From the NCBI GenBank assembly GCA_903891475.1, contig CAITEP010000018.1, forward strand, positions 1-64,000: 64,000 nt of DNA, given 5' to 3'. Position numbers and translations under genes: made by a program. This stretch comes from an uncultured Mucilaginibacter sp. (GTDB lineage Bacteria; Bacteroidota; Bacteroidia; Sphingobacteriales; Sphingobacteriaceae). How positions within the stretch are numbered: position 1 is the stretch's first letter; each line of letters starts with the position of its first letter. The notes below the pieces were generated by a model, which was not told the DNA's origin, ran no database searches, and saw nothing but the letters and a program-made list of their open reading frames with translations. Below are positions 16,740 to 25,300 of the stretch, piece by piece.

Positions 16740-17636
16740 TTAAAAATAACCACCTTTTTTACGATCTTCCATAGCGGCTTCGCTCACTTTATCGTCCATA
16801 CGGGCGCCACGCTCGCTAATTTTTGAAGCGCTTATTTCATCAATAATATCATCAATTTGGTAAGCATATGATTCAACCGCGGCTGTACAAGTCATGTCGC
16901 CAACGGTACGGAATCTTACATTTTTGCGTTCAATAACATCTTCCTCATCCATATTTAAAAATGGGGAGGCGGCCATTAATTGCCCGTTGCGAGTAATGCA
17001 ATCCCGTTCATGGGCGAAATAAATGCTTGGTAATGCTATTTTTTCTCTGCGGATGTAGTTCCAAACGTCCAACTCGGTCCAATTGCTGATTGGGAATACC
17101 CTAACATTTTCGCCTTTATGTATTTTTCCATTAAAAATATTCCAAAGCTCCGGGCGTTGGCGTTTAGGATCCCACTGACCAAATTCATCGCGTACCGAAA
17201 ATATGCGTTCTTTTGCCCTGGCTTTTTCTTCATCCCTGCGGGCACCACCAATGCAAGCATCAAATTGGTATTTCGCTATGGTATCTAAAAGCGTAACGGT
17301 TTGCAAGGCATTTCTGCTGGCGTTTTTACCTTTTTGCTCCACCACCTTGCCTTCATTAATAGAATCTTGCACATGACCAATAATCAACTTTTCACCAATT
17401 CTTTTTATCATGTCATCCCTATATTCAATAGTTTCAACAAAGTTATGCCCGGTATCAATATGCACCAATGGAAAAGGAAATTTCCCAGGACGGAAAGCTT
17501 TCTCCGCCAAACGTACCAACGTAATAGAGTCTTTACCTCCCGAAAACAACAAAGCAGGCTTTTCAAACTGCCCGGCCACTTCCCTGAGTATATATATGGC
17601 CTCCGCCTCCAACTCGTCTAAATAATCGAAATTCAT
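16740..17636 (-). CDS. cysD: Sulfate adenylyltransferase subunit 2
   Basis: A 298-residue catalytic subunit of ATP sulfurylase, which makes adenylyl sulfate with CysN. The PP-loop motif SGGKDS is at residues about 32-37, and the family block DACIGGARRDEEKARAKER is in the middle. The C-terminus ends in the typical RKKGGYF. Length is normal. The gene lies 97 bp downstream of cysH and 69 bp upstream of cysN. Confidence 0.97.
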   Translation of the reverse strand: MNFDYLDELEAEAIYILREVAGQFEKPALLFSGGKDSITLVRLAEKAFRPGKFPFPLVHIDTGHNFVETIEYRDDMIKRIGEKLIIGHVQDSINEGKVVEQKGKNASRNALQTVTLLDTIAKYQFDACIGGARRDEEKARAKERIFSVRDEFGQWDPKRQRPELWNIFNGKIHKGENVRVFPISNWTELDVWNYIRREKIALPSIYFAHERDCITRNGQLMAASPFLNMDEEDVIERKNVRFRTVGDMTCTAAVESYAYQIDDIIDEISASKISERGARMDDKVSEAAMEDRKKGGYF

Positions 17637-17733
17637 GCCTTTTTATTTACTGAATTACTGATTTTAATTATAACATTTCAGTAATCCTCACCTTCAACAA
17701 CTTACAATTTACTTACTCACCATTCGCCACTCA

Positions 17734-18441
17734 CTACTTACCAACTTCATGCAACCCGCATTCCTTCTTGCTTTGGTCTTCCCACCACCATCTGCCTGCC
17801 CTCAAATCTTCTCCTGGCTGAACAGCTCTGGTACAAGGCGCGCAACCTATGCTTGGGAAGCCTCTGTCGTGCAAGGTATTATAGGGTATATTGTGTTTTT
17901 TAATATATTCCTTTACTTCATCCAAAGTCCAATTATATATTGGATGAAATTTTATCAATTCATTTTGCGCATCCCATTCAAAACTTTCCATAGTTTGTCG
18001 GTTTTGCGATTGTTCGGCCCTGATACCCGTAACCCAGCAACTATTACCAGCTAAGGCACGTTTCAAGGGTTCAACCTTACGGATACCGCAACATTCTTTA
18101 CGATTATCAACCGATTCATAAAAACTATTTGGTCCTTTGGCATTTACCATTTGTTCCAAAAGCTCGTGCTGAGGATAATAAGCATGAATAGGTTCACCAT
18201 ACATCTCCATTGTCCGGTTCCAAACATAATAAGTTTCCGGAAATAACCTTCCAGTTTCGAGCGTAAAAACTTTTATAGGCAGTTTATTCACAAATATTTG
18301 ATGGGTAATTACTTGGTCTTCCCAGCCAAAACTGGTGGAGAAAACTATTTTACCGGGAAACTGATCGGCAAGGTGCGCTAAAGTTTCTATGGTATTTAGT
18401 CCAAGTGTTTGCTTCTTAATAGCTTCAATCAAAATGCTCAT
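17734..18441 (-). CDS. cysH: APS-type adenylyl/phosphoadenylyl-sulfate reductase
   Basis: A 235-residue PAPS/APS reductase. Besides the PP-loop-like FSTSFGWEDQ (about 34-43), it has the two Cys pairs that hold a 4Fe-4S cluster: RKECCGIRK (about residues 111-119) and GCAPC (about 199-203), plus the C-terminal catalytic ECGLH. Proteins with the cluster Cys motif usually reduce APS directly to sulfite with thioredoxin. This fits the absence of an APS kinase in this operon. The start lies 1 bp after the stop of the siroheme synthase/transporter fusion gene, so translation is probably coupled. Confidence 0.95.
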   Translation of the reverse strand: MSILIEAIKKQTLGLNTIETLAHLADQFPGKIVFSTSFGWEDQVITHQIFVNKLPIKVFTLETGRLFPETYYVWNRTMEMYGEPIHAYYPQHELLEQMVNAKGPNSFYESVDNRKECCGIRKVEPLKRALAGNSCWVTGIRAEQSQNRQTMESFEWDAQNELIKFHPIYNWTLDEVKEYIKKHNIPYNTLHDRGFPSIGCAPCTRAVQPGEDLRAGRWWWEDQSKKECGLHEVGK

Positions 18442-18442
18442 T

Positions 18443-19951
18443 TTATAAAAACTTTAATATAAAAATAGTGATGCTTCTGATGCTAATCAACATCACGATG
18501 ATACCAACAGCAACCATAATGGCTTTTGCAGAGATTTTGTTTGATATTTTAGCGGCAATTGGAGAGGCGATGGCACTCCCGATTACTAAACCTGCTACCG
18601 CATCCCAATGTTTGCTGCTCAGCATGGTTATAAAGGTTATTGAACCCACTAAGGCAACAAAAAAGCGTGAAAGCTTAACAGTGCCTAGTGAAAACCTTGG
18701 ATGACGCCCTCCTGCTATTAAGGTAGATAGCACAATGGAGCCCCAACCACCGCCGCCAACCGCGTCAATAAAACCACCACCTAAGCCTAATAACGAAATT
18801 CGTTTAACTTTTTCGGATGATTTTAATGTTTTGGTTTTGAAAGCTTTTGATAAGATTACCCAGCCTAATATAAAAGTATATATGGATACTACAGGCTTTG
18901 TATATTGGCTATAATGCTCTAGTGATGATAATATATAGGCACCAGTTAAAGCGCCTATCATACCAGGGAAAACCAACAATTTAAATAGCTTCCAATTGAT
19001 ATTGCCCATGCGGTAATGCATCCACCCGGCAATTCCATTACTCATTATTTCGGATAGGTGTACACCCATACTCGCGGAGGCTGGTGGGATTCCCATGGAT
19101 AAGGAAAAAGACGTAGAAGTTACTCCGTACGACATGCCAATGGCACCATCAATCATGGCGAATACAAATCCGGCGGCTAAAAAGTAGTAAAAATTCGGAC
19201 TTACAGTTAGTATAAAACTTTTAAAACCTGGTTCATTAAACCACAATGCCGAGAATGTAACCAATATGGAAAGCACAATGGCGCCCCATATTAGCCAAAT
19301 GAGGTTATTTTTTTTAACTGGTTTAGCTTCTACCAAAATAGAGGTAACTTCATTCAGTTTTTTAACCTTAGCACTAAAATCACCGTAAAGGGTATTCCTT
19401 AACTGGTTCATCTGCTGTAGCGTAATATCTATTTCTTCCGGTAGGGCTTCATTCAGCACTTCTTTCAATCGTTTTGCTACGGTTGGCGATTTACCGTTTG
19501 TTGATATGGCAATCTTCAAATCGCCTTTTTGAACGATTGAACCTAAATAAAAATCGCATAAATTGGGTTTATCAGCTACATTTATTAATAGTCTACGCTC
19601 TTTAGCTGATTGGCGAACATAATTATTTAATGCCGCGTCATCAGTAGCTGCAATTACTATATCGGCATGGTCGAGGTCACTCGCCTCAAAAGGCTTTTGT
19701 AGGATGGTTACACCGTTGTATTCCTCTGCAAGTTTGCTTACCTCCGAAGAGACTTCTTTAGCAATAACGGTAATACGGGCTTGCGGACTGTTGGTTAAAA
19801 TGGCATTTAATTTTTCAAGACCAACATTGCCTGCCCCAATAATTACGGTAGGTAACTGACCAAGCTTTAAAAAAACAGGAAACAGTTGGTTACCCGAATT
19901 ACCTTCGTCGGTTTTAGAAGTCTCCGAATTAACCTTGGGCAGCAACGTCAT
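18443..19951 (-). CDS. Siroheme synthase N-domain fused to a TSUP-family sulfite/sulfur transporter
   Basis: A 502-residue fusion. Residues about 22-190 are a CysG-N/Met8-type precorrin-2 dehydrogenase/sirohydrochlorin ferrochelatase domain with the NAD-binding GAGNVGLEKL, IAATDD and NVADKPNLCDFYLGSI. A linker with a helix (about 190-218) leads to a TauE/SafE (TSUP) membrane domain from about 218 to 502, with eight or so helices and two internal TSUP repeats, each holding the typical glycine-rich loop (GAIGMSYGVTSTSF and GGGGWGSIVLSTLIAGG). The gene overlaps the SUMT gene by 23 bp. It probably makes siroheme while moving sulfate or sulfite across the inner membrane; the coupling of the two activities is inferred. 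Confidence 0.92.
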   Translation of the reverse strand: MTLLPKVNSETSKTDEGNSGNQLFPVFLKLGQLPTVIIGAGNVGLEKLNAILTNSPQARITVIAKEVSSEVSKLAEEYNGVTILQKPFEASDLDHADIVIAATDDAALNNYVRQSAKERRLLINVADKPNLCDFYLGSIVQKGDLKIAISTNGKSPTVAKRLKEVLNEALPEEIDITLQQMNQLRNTLYGDFSAKVKKLNEVTSILVEAKPVKKNNLIWLIWGAIVLSILVTFSALWFNEPGFKSFILTVSPNFYYFLAAGFVFAMIDGAIGMSYGVTSTSFSLSMGIPPASASMGVHLSEIMSNGIAGWMHYRMGNINWKLFKLLVFPGMIGALTGAYILSSLEHYSQYTKPVVSIYTFILGWVILSKAFKTKTLKSSEKVKRISLLGLGGGFIDAVGGGGWGSIVLSTLIAGGRHPRFSLGTVKLSRFFVALVGSITFITMLSSKHWDAVAGLVIGSAIASPIAAKISNKISAKAIMVAVGIIVMLISIRSITIFILKFL

Positions 19952-20717
19952 ATAAAGCTTTTATCTCTTTAAATTGAGGATGTAAAGATACTACTTCGCC
20001 CAAAACAATTAAGGCCGGCGATTTGATGCCTTTCTCCGCTACCAAATCAACAATGGTATCAACCACACCAATAGCAACCTTTTCATTCTCGGTAGTACCG
20101 CTTTGTATAACAGCAACAGGTAGTTGATTTTTACTTTCAGCTTTAAATACTTCGGTTATTTCTTTGAGTTTGTTGATGCCCATTAATACAACCACGGTAG
20201 CATTAGATTTGGCTGCTTGATATAAATCACTCGATATATTTCCATTTGAAGTTGTACCAGTAACTACCCAAAAACTTTCGCTTAAGCCCCTGTGTGTAAC
20301 CGGAATTTGTTGTAACCCAGGAACACCTATGGAGCTGGAAATACCCGGTACAATTTGAGTTGGAATATTAAATGAAGAAGCATAATCCAATTCTTCATAT
20401 CCACGACCGAACACAAATGGATCACCGCCCTTTAGACGAACTACATGCCCGTAATTAATGGCATAATCCACCATCAATTTATTTACCACCTCTTGCGAGT
20501 AGGAATGTTCTCCAGAGCGTTTACCCACAAAGACCTTGGTAGCGGTTTCGGGCGCGTAGGTCAATAATTCTTCATTTACCAAGGCATCGTATAAAACAAC
20601 ATCGGCTGTTTTTAAGGCCTTTATTGCTTTTATGGTAATTAAATCTACATCTCCAGGCCCTGCACCAACTAATGTAATGCGAGGTTTTATATTTATGTTA
20701 TGGATATTTAAATTCAT
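19929..20717 (-). CDS. cobA: Uroporphyrinogen-III C-methyltransferase (SUMT)
   Basis: A 262-residue SAM-dependent methyltransferase that converts uroporphyrinogen III to precorrin-2, the siroheme precursor. Visible are the N-terminal LVGAGPGDVDLIT (about residues 15-27), VRLKGGDPFVFGRG (about 97-110), VPGISSSIGVPG (about 131-142) and PVTHRGLS. It overlaps the sulfite reductase gene upstream by 4 bp and the siroheme synthase/TSUP gene downstream by 23 bp. The three genes together supply and use siroheme. The symbol is given by family (cobA/sumT); in this operon its job is siroheme, not cobalamin. Confidence 0.95.
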   Translation of the reverse strand: MNLNIHNINIKPRITLVGAGPGDVDLITIKAIKALKTADVVLYDALVNEELLTYAPETATKVFVGKRSGEHSYSQEVVNKLMVDYAINYGHVVRLKGGDPFVFGRGYEELDYASSFNIPTQIVPGISSSIGVPGLQQIPVTHRGLSESFWVVTGTTSNGNISSDLYQAAKSNATVVVLMGINKLKEITEVFKAESKNQLPVAVIQSGTTENEKVAIGVVDTIVDLVAEKGIKSPALIVLGEVVSLHPQFKEIKALYDVAAQG

Positions 20718-22804
20718 GGTTGTATAAGTTCCTCCCTTTTAATTTTAACAGCCGACAAAAATGCTGTTGCCGATTCAAAATATGTATGGGCAAAACTTTC
20801 AGATGGTTCGTGTTTATTTATCTCTAAAACCAAATCATTAAAAGTGCCATTTAAGGTTATTTCACCTTTGTCAATGTAATGCGCATCAAATTCCTTGATG
20901 ATGCCTGCCTGGGTACTGCTATTGATATTTTTATCGAGCAGTAAAGCTTTCGCCGAACTGATGAATGTATTATAGGAATGATAGATAGCATCTGCCCAAC
21001 GCTTATCATCTAAAGCTTCTTTTGCCCATCCGGCCTTTTCATCTGCCTCAAACAATAAGGTAGCCACCAAATCAATTACTACCCCGGCACATTCTCCTAC
21101 ACCAATGGCGGTAGCAAAGGTTTCTTCATGACCCCAATCTACAAATTCATCATGGCTGAGGTTGGTTAAATCGGCCAATGGTTTTAATAATTGGTAGAAA
21201 TAATCCTTGCCTTTACGGTCGTAATAATGATTAAATAATTCAGTTTCTTCGGCATGTTGTTTATAATCATCTAAAACCGACCTTAAAACATGGGTGGCTC
21301 TTTTAGCCGGAACTTTGATTACTTTCACAGCAGCTCTTCCCACACCATCGCCCACGGTACCACCACCTAATAATACCTGAACACTCGGTAATACTTTGGT
21401 GCCTGCCTTTAGTGAGCTGCCATGAAAGCCAATATGTGCCAAGCCATGTTGCCCGCATGAATTCATGCAGCCACTTATTTTTATCTTTATTTCACGGTTG
21501 TATATAAAGTCTTCATATTCATTATAAATCAAATCTTCCAACACACGGGATAAAGTCATACTGTTTGATATGCCCAAATTACAAGTATCCGTACCAGGAC
21601 AAGTAGTTACATCCGCCGGACTATCAAAACCCGGTGCCGATAAATCAAGGGCTGTCAATCCGGCATATAATCCAGGCAAAGCCTCTTTTTTTACATACTT
21701 TAATAAAAGACCTTGGTTTTGGGTAATTCTTATTTCATCGGCAACGTAGGGTTTTATGGCAGCAACAAATTTACGTGCGGTGCCTGTAAGCATGTCTCCA
21801 ACAGGAACCTTTACATAAACACCATAAAAGCCAGTTTGCTTTTGTTCAAATACATTGGTGGCAAGCCATTGCTCATACCTTAAAGGATTGGCAATTTCTA
21901 TTCTTTCGTTTTTTACTTCGGATGGTAGGGAGGGAGCGGGCACTGTTTCCCTGTTTATCTTGTACGATTTTACTTTTAAGGCCTTTTTTTCTTCCTCTGC
22001 CAAGCGTAAAACCTCCTCTAAACCAATTTTTTGGATTAGGTATTTTAAACGGGCCTTGTTACGGTTATTCCTTTCGCCATAGCGGTCAAATACACGGATG
22101 ATGGCCTCTATATAAGGTATTAATTGATCTTCCGGTAAAAAATCTTCCACGATGCTAGCCAGTAAAGGTTGCGCGCCTAATCCGCCGCCTAGCATCACTT
22201 TAAACCCGCGTTCATCGTTTCTAAATTTCGGAATCAGGCCGATATCATGTATATAAGAAAAAGCGGTATCAGTATCGTTAGAGGAGAAGGATATTTTAAA
22301 CTTACGCCCCATTTCCTGACAAATAGGGTTACGCAAAAAATATTCAAAAACAGCTTGCGCATAAGGCGAAACATCAAAAGGCTCGGCAGGGTCAATACCC
22401 GCGGTGGGAGAGGAAGTTACATTTCTAACGGTATTGCCACAGGCTTCGCGCAAAGTAATATCATCTTGCTCCAATTCAGCCCAGAGTTGCGGCGTTCTGT
22501 CCAGACTTACATAATGTATTTGTATATCCTGACGGGTGGTTAAATGCAAATTGCCACTTCCATATTCATCAGCAATATCCGCAATGCGTAATAATTGCTT
22601 AAAGCTAATTTTTCCAAAAGGAAGCTTAATCCTGATCATTTGTACACCGGGCTGGCGTTGACCGTAAATACCTCTGGCTAACCTTAAACTCCTGAACTTT
22701 TCATCGTGAATTTTTCCTTCTCTAAATGCCCTGATTTTTTTTTCAAGGTCGATGATATCTTTCTCAACTATAGGGTTTTCCAGTTCGGTTCTGAAACTTT
22801 GCAT
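20714..22804 (-). CDS. Ferredoxin-type nitrite/sulfite reductase with C-terminal HEPN-like domain
   Basis: A 696-residue siroheme and 4Fe-4S enzyme that reduces sulfite to sulfide with six electrons. The two-repeat reductase core spans about residues 1-570. The cluster/siroheme cysteines are seen as CPGTDTC (about 401-407) and CMNSC (about 446-450). Beyond the usual C-terminus lies an extra helical domain of about 110 residues (about 585-696; blocks DKRWADAIYHSYNTFISSAKALLL and SFAHTYFESATAFL). This resembles HEPN domains and is found in many Bacteroidetes homologues. Its role is unknown. It is the first gene of the sulfate-reduction operon. Confidence 0.93.
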   Translation of the reverse strand: MQSFRTELENPIVEKDIIDLEKKIRAFREGKIHDEKFRSLRLARGIYGQRQPGVQMIRIKLPFGKISFKQLLRIADIADEYGSGNLHLTTRQDIQIHYVSLDRTPQLWAELEQDDITLREACGNTVRNVTSSPTAGIDPAEPFDVSPYAQAVFEYFLRNPICQEMGRKFKISFSSNDTDTAFSYIHDIGLIPKFRNDERGFKVMLGGGLGAQPLLASIVEDFLPEDQLIPYIEAIIRVFDRYGERNNRNKARLKYLIQKIGLEEVLRLAEEEKKALKVKSYKINRETVPAPSLPSEVKNERIEIANPLRYEQWLATNVFEQKQTGFYGVYVKVPVGDMLTGTARKFVAAIKPYVADEIRITQNQGLLLKYVKKEALPGLYAGLTALDLSAPGFDSPADVTTCPGTDTCNLGISNSMTLSRVLEDLIYNEYEDFIYNREIKIKISGCMNSCGQHGLAHIGFHGSSLKAGTKVLPSVQVLLGGGTVGDGVGRAAVKVIKVPAKRATHVLRSVLDDYKQHAEETELFNHYYDRKGKDYFYQLLKPLADLTNLSHDEFVDWGHEETFATAIGVGECAGVVIDLVATLLFEADEKAGWAKEALDDKRWADAIYHSYNTFISSAKALLLDKNINSSTQAGIIKEFDAHYIDKGEITLNGTFNDLVLEINKHEPSESFAHTYFESATAFLSAVKIKREELIQP

Positions 22805-22876
22805 GCTTACTACTAAAATGAATATATGAAGCCTATTGGGCTAAATAATATGGATAATCTGTGTTCATTTAAACGA

Positions 22877-22884
22877 CAAATATA
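22877..22884 (-). promoter_or_regulatory. Probable -7 box of the sulfate-reduction operon
   Basis: On the minus strand the motif TATATTTG matches the Bacteroidetes -7 consensus TAnnTTTG, 73 bp upstream of the sulfite reductase start. Directly upstream the DNA contains TAGTA repeated with an 8-bp gap; this could be a site for the Rrf2 regulator encoded next door, but that is speculation. Confidence 0.55.
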
Positions 22885-22981
22885 CACATACTATACGGAA
22901 GTACTAGAATTTTTGTTCAATTGAAATTGTTTTACCTTAAAATTATAAAATTTTAAAGTTCAACCTTAGGTCTCAAAAACC

Positions 22982-23419
22982 TTAATTATTGGTAATTAGG
23001 GTAGTTTCCCTATTTATAATATCCGCAATGCTGGTTTCCGAAAGTATTTTGAGGGTAGCATCGCGAACTTCAATAAAAACATCACGAATGCCACAAGTAG
23101 TTTCCTGCTTGCATTCTTCGCATTTATGGTAAAAATTAATACTGGCACAGGGCACCATAGCTATTGGACCATCGGTAATGCGCATGATACTTACCAGGAA
23201 AATTTCTTTAGGATCTTTGTTTAGGCTATAACCGCCGCCAGCGCCTTTTTTACTATATAAAAATCCGGCGTTACGCAGGTCTAATAGTATTTGTTCTAAA
23301 AACTTTTTTGGAATTCGTTCCTCCTCCGCGATTTTCGAAATTTGCATGGGTGGCTTATCCGTGTTTTTACCTAAAACAACTAAGGCTTTGATAGCGTACT
23401 TTGTTTTTTTTGAAAGCAT
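22982..23419 (-). CDS. Rrf2 family transcriptional regulator
   Basis: A 145-residue Rrf2/IscR-type DNA-binding protein. The winged HTH covers residues about 1-70 (MQISKIAEEERIPKKFLEQIL, followed by the GAGGGYSL wing). The C-terminal half holds four cysteines (MVPCAS, then KCEECKQETTC), in the position where IscR/NsrR relatives bind an Fe-S cluster. Its location directly upstream of the sulfate-reduction operon and its cysteines suggest that it senses sulfur or Fe-S status and controls the operon, as CymR-type Rrf2 proteins do. The regulation is inferred. Confidence 0.9.
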   Translation of the reverse strand: MLSKKTKYAIKALVVLGKNTDKPPMQISKIAEEERIPKKFLEQILLDLRNAGFLYSKKGAGGGYSLNKDPKEIFLVSIMRITDGPIAMVPCASINFYHKCEECKQETTCGIRDVFIEVRDATLKILSETSIADIINRETTLITNN

Positions 23420-23554
23420 TTTATAAAATTACAGATATTAAGATTATTAATGGGCATTTACCTCATTATGCATTGGCTTATTTGGCGAAAGGGTGTAAAT
23501 ATAATATTTTATTTTTAGCAGTTGCAATACTAATGGATTGAACCGTTCAAAAAA

Positions 23555-24376
23555 CTATACAATAAACCTTTCCATAGTATTTCGGGCTATAATGGTCAAA
23601 TTATCACCTATTGTTACAGCTCCATTACCTTCATGAATCAAATTCTGACCAAAGTATATCTTATTGTTTTTCCTACGATAGGCTGCTAAAGTCTTAAGCG
23701 GTTCTTTACCTAAAATTCCGTCTTCCTGATTTATGGTGGTAACGTTGCATCTGGCGCATAGTTTAACGCCATAAAAATCAATATTGCCTATTTTTATATG
23801 TGCCAAATTATCTTCCTCAAAAGGTGCTCCTCCTTCAAATACAATATTTGGTCGAAACCTGTTCATTGGTAAGGGGTTTTCAAGCCTTGAATTTAGTTCA
23901 TCCAACGAGGATTGCCCAATCAATAAAAAGGGATAAGCGTCAGAAAATGAGGTAATAATTCCAGGTTTAGCATATTGCTCATCTACCTGTCTTTTACTGT
24001 TATCCGGCATATAAACCAAATGGCATTTCATGCCTAAACAATCCGAAAACCAAGAGTCAAATTGAGCACCAACTATTAGCGCTTCACAAGTATCGTCCCA
24101 AATAGTAACTTTTACATGCTCTTGATTACTTAAAGGTGTAAAAGGTATTTTAAGGTTTTGTGTTAAATAAGATACTAAAACCCCATCTTCTAAAATTACC
24201 ACTTTAAATAAAGCCATTATTGGCACTTCCCGCTGACTAATGAATTTATAATTTTCATCAACAAGCATCCATCTTCTATCGTGCTCAAAACCTGTTGGGG
24301 TAACTTTTGCGGATTTTACCGATATTCCGGCCAGTGACTTGATGGGATAAATGAACAACCCGCTTATTTGCAGCAT
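23555..24376 (-). CDS. MOSC domain-containing protein (YcbX-like)
   Basis: A 273-residue protein with the MOSC N-terminal beta-barrel (residues about 1-120, LFIYPIKSLAGIS) and the MOSC domain (about 125-270) with the conserved Cys block KLCARCNVTTINQEDG. MOSC proteins bind molybdenum cofactor or move sulfur; YcbX-type members reduce N-hydroxylated compounds. No ferredoxin domain is fused. It lies 135 bp upstream of the Rrf2 gene on the same strand. The neighbourhood suggests sulfur or molybdenum metabolism, but the substrate cannot be named. Confidence 0.88.
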   Translation of the reverse strand: MLQISGLFIYPIKSLAGISVKSAKVTPTGFEHDRRWMLVDENYKFISQREVPIMALFKVVILEDGVLVSYLTQNLKIPFTPLSNQEHVKVTIWDDTCEALIVGAQFDSWFSDCLGMKCHLVYMPDNSKRQVDEQYAKPGIITSFSDAYPFLLIGQSSLDELNSRLENPLPMNRFRPNIVFEGGAPFEEDNLAHIKIGNIDFYGVKLCARCNVTTINQEDGILGKEPLKTLAAYRRKNNKIYFGQNLIHEGNGAVTIGDNLTIIARNTMERFIV

Positions 24377-24487
24377 AAAAATAATTTACACAAAAATATA
24401 CAATCCTAGTGAGGCGCAAAATGTTTTAGGGAGGGATTTTGATTAGTATGCTTTAAATTTATTATTTTTAATGTTTAAAGCTTATTT

Positions 24488-24634
24488 ATGAAAACAATCA
24501 TCAAACCCGAGTGGGTTCCATCTGCATACAGAACAAGTGAAGAGCAAAGTATTCCCGTTATTAAGCAAGAAGCCAAGACCAAAATCCGGCTCATAAAAAA
24601 TAGAATCGCTGGTAAAAAACAAAAGCCTATTTAA
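24488..24634 (+). CDS. Small ORF, 48 residues, uncertain
   Basis: An ATG-initiated frame encoding a basic, Lys-rich peptide (MKTIIKPEWVPSAY at the start, KKQKPI at the end). No domain, signal or membrane segment is seen. Codon choice is not unlike that of nearby genes, but the frame could be chance. Confidence 0.3.
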   Translation: MKTIIKPEWVPSAYRTSEEQSIPVIKQEAKTKIRLIKNRIAGKKQKPI

Positions 24635-24852
24635 AAGGCTTAAATCGAATTTTAATAAAAGTAAAGCAATTAATAGCTTCAAGGTATTTAAAATTGATTA
24701 AACGACAATTTAAACGGTATTTAAACGGTTTTAAAATAGCCAAATAATCCCAGCAGCCAAAAAGTTTAAATTGGCTTTGATTGTAGAATTTTTGCCATCG
24801 GGCTCATCTTGCCTAATGGAATTTAATAAATTCGTATAGTTTATTCAATCAT

Positions 24853-25032
24853 CTAAAAAGCTACCGGACCTAAATTACTGCCAAAAGGAAATCTGTTTAC
24901 CCTGTTATGCGAATGATTACAAAAAGTATGCATTTTGCTTGTTTTTTGCGCGGTAAGCGGATGTGACATTGGAGCGGTCTTGTTAGTTTCGGTTGTAATA
25001 ACCTGATTCACTAAGCTTAATTCTTTTTTCAT
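24853..25032 (-). CDS. Small ORF, 59 residues, uncertain
   Basis: A minus-strand ATG frame starting MKKELSLVNQ with a His/Asn-rich middle (HTFCNHSHNRVNRF) and the end GPVAF. It has no recognised domain. Its start is typical of a Bacteroidetes gene, and no longer gene competes for the region, but there is no support beyond the frame itself. Confidence 0.35.
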   Translation of the reverse strand: MKKELSLVNQVITTETNKTAPMSHPLTAQKTSKMHTFCNHSHNRVNRFPFGSNLGPVAF

Positions 25033-25300
25033 AATACCTTATTTTAAGAGTTAATAAATACGTCAATGAAGGATAATAAACTTTTCGCCATTTAAATTTA
25101 ATATATCAAAGTTACTTATATATTATGCTTGTTTTCAATTATTTAGTGCAAAAAATCAGGTGATTCTTATCACTTTTTTAGTTTGAATAATTGAAACCAA
25201 AGTTGAATATTTTACGTATAAATGGTAATAGGATTTAATTTCTAAAACACAATTAATTACTATTAATTCATTGGTTTACAAATTGTTATATTTAATATAG

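Larger units (their letters stand above)
24377..25300. other. Long gene-poor region with two small ORFs
   Basis: More than 900 bp without a gene of normal size. It contains two short ORFs, each listed separately (24488-24634 plus, 24853-25032 minus). Around 24690-24735 there are two near-identical copies of TTTAAACGG, and the rest is AT-rich. No RNA gene was recognised. Confidence 0.5.

Noticed and set aside
24482..24682. 66-codon minus-strand frame
   Set aside because: It lies opposite the 48-codon ORF and has a sequence without any recognisable pattern; neither is certain, but the plus-strand frame has the more natural composition.
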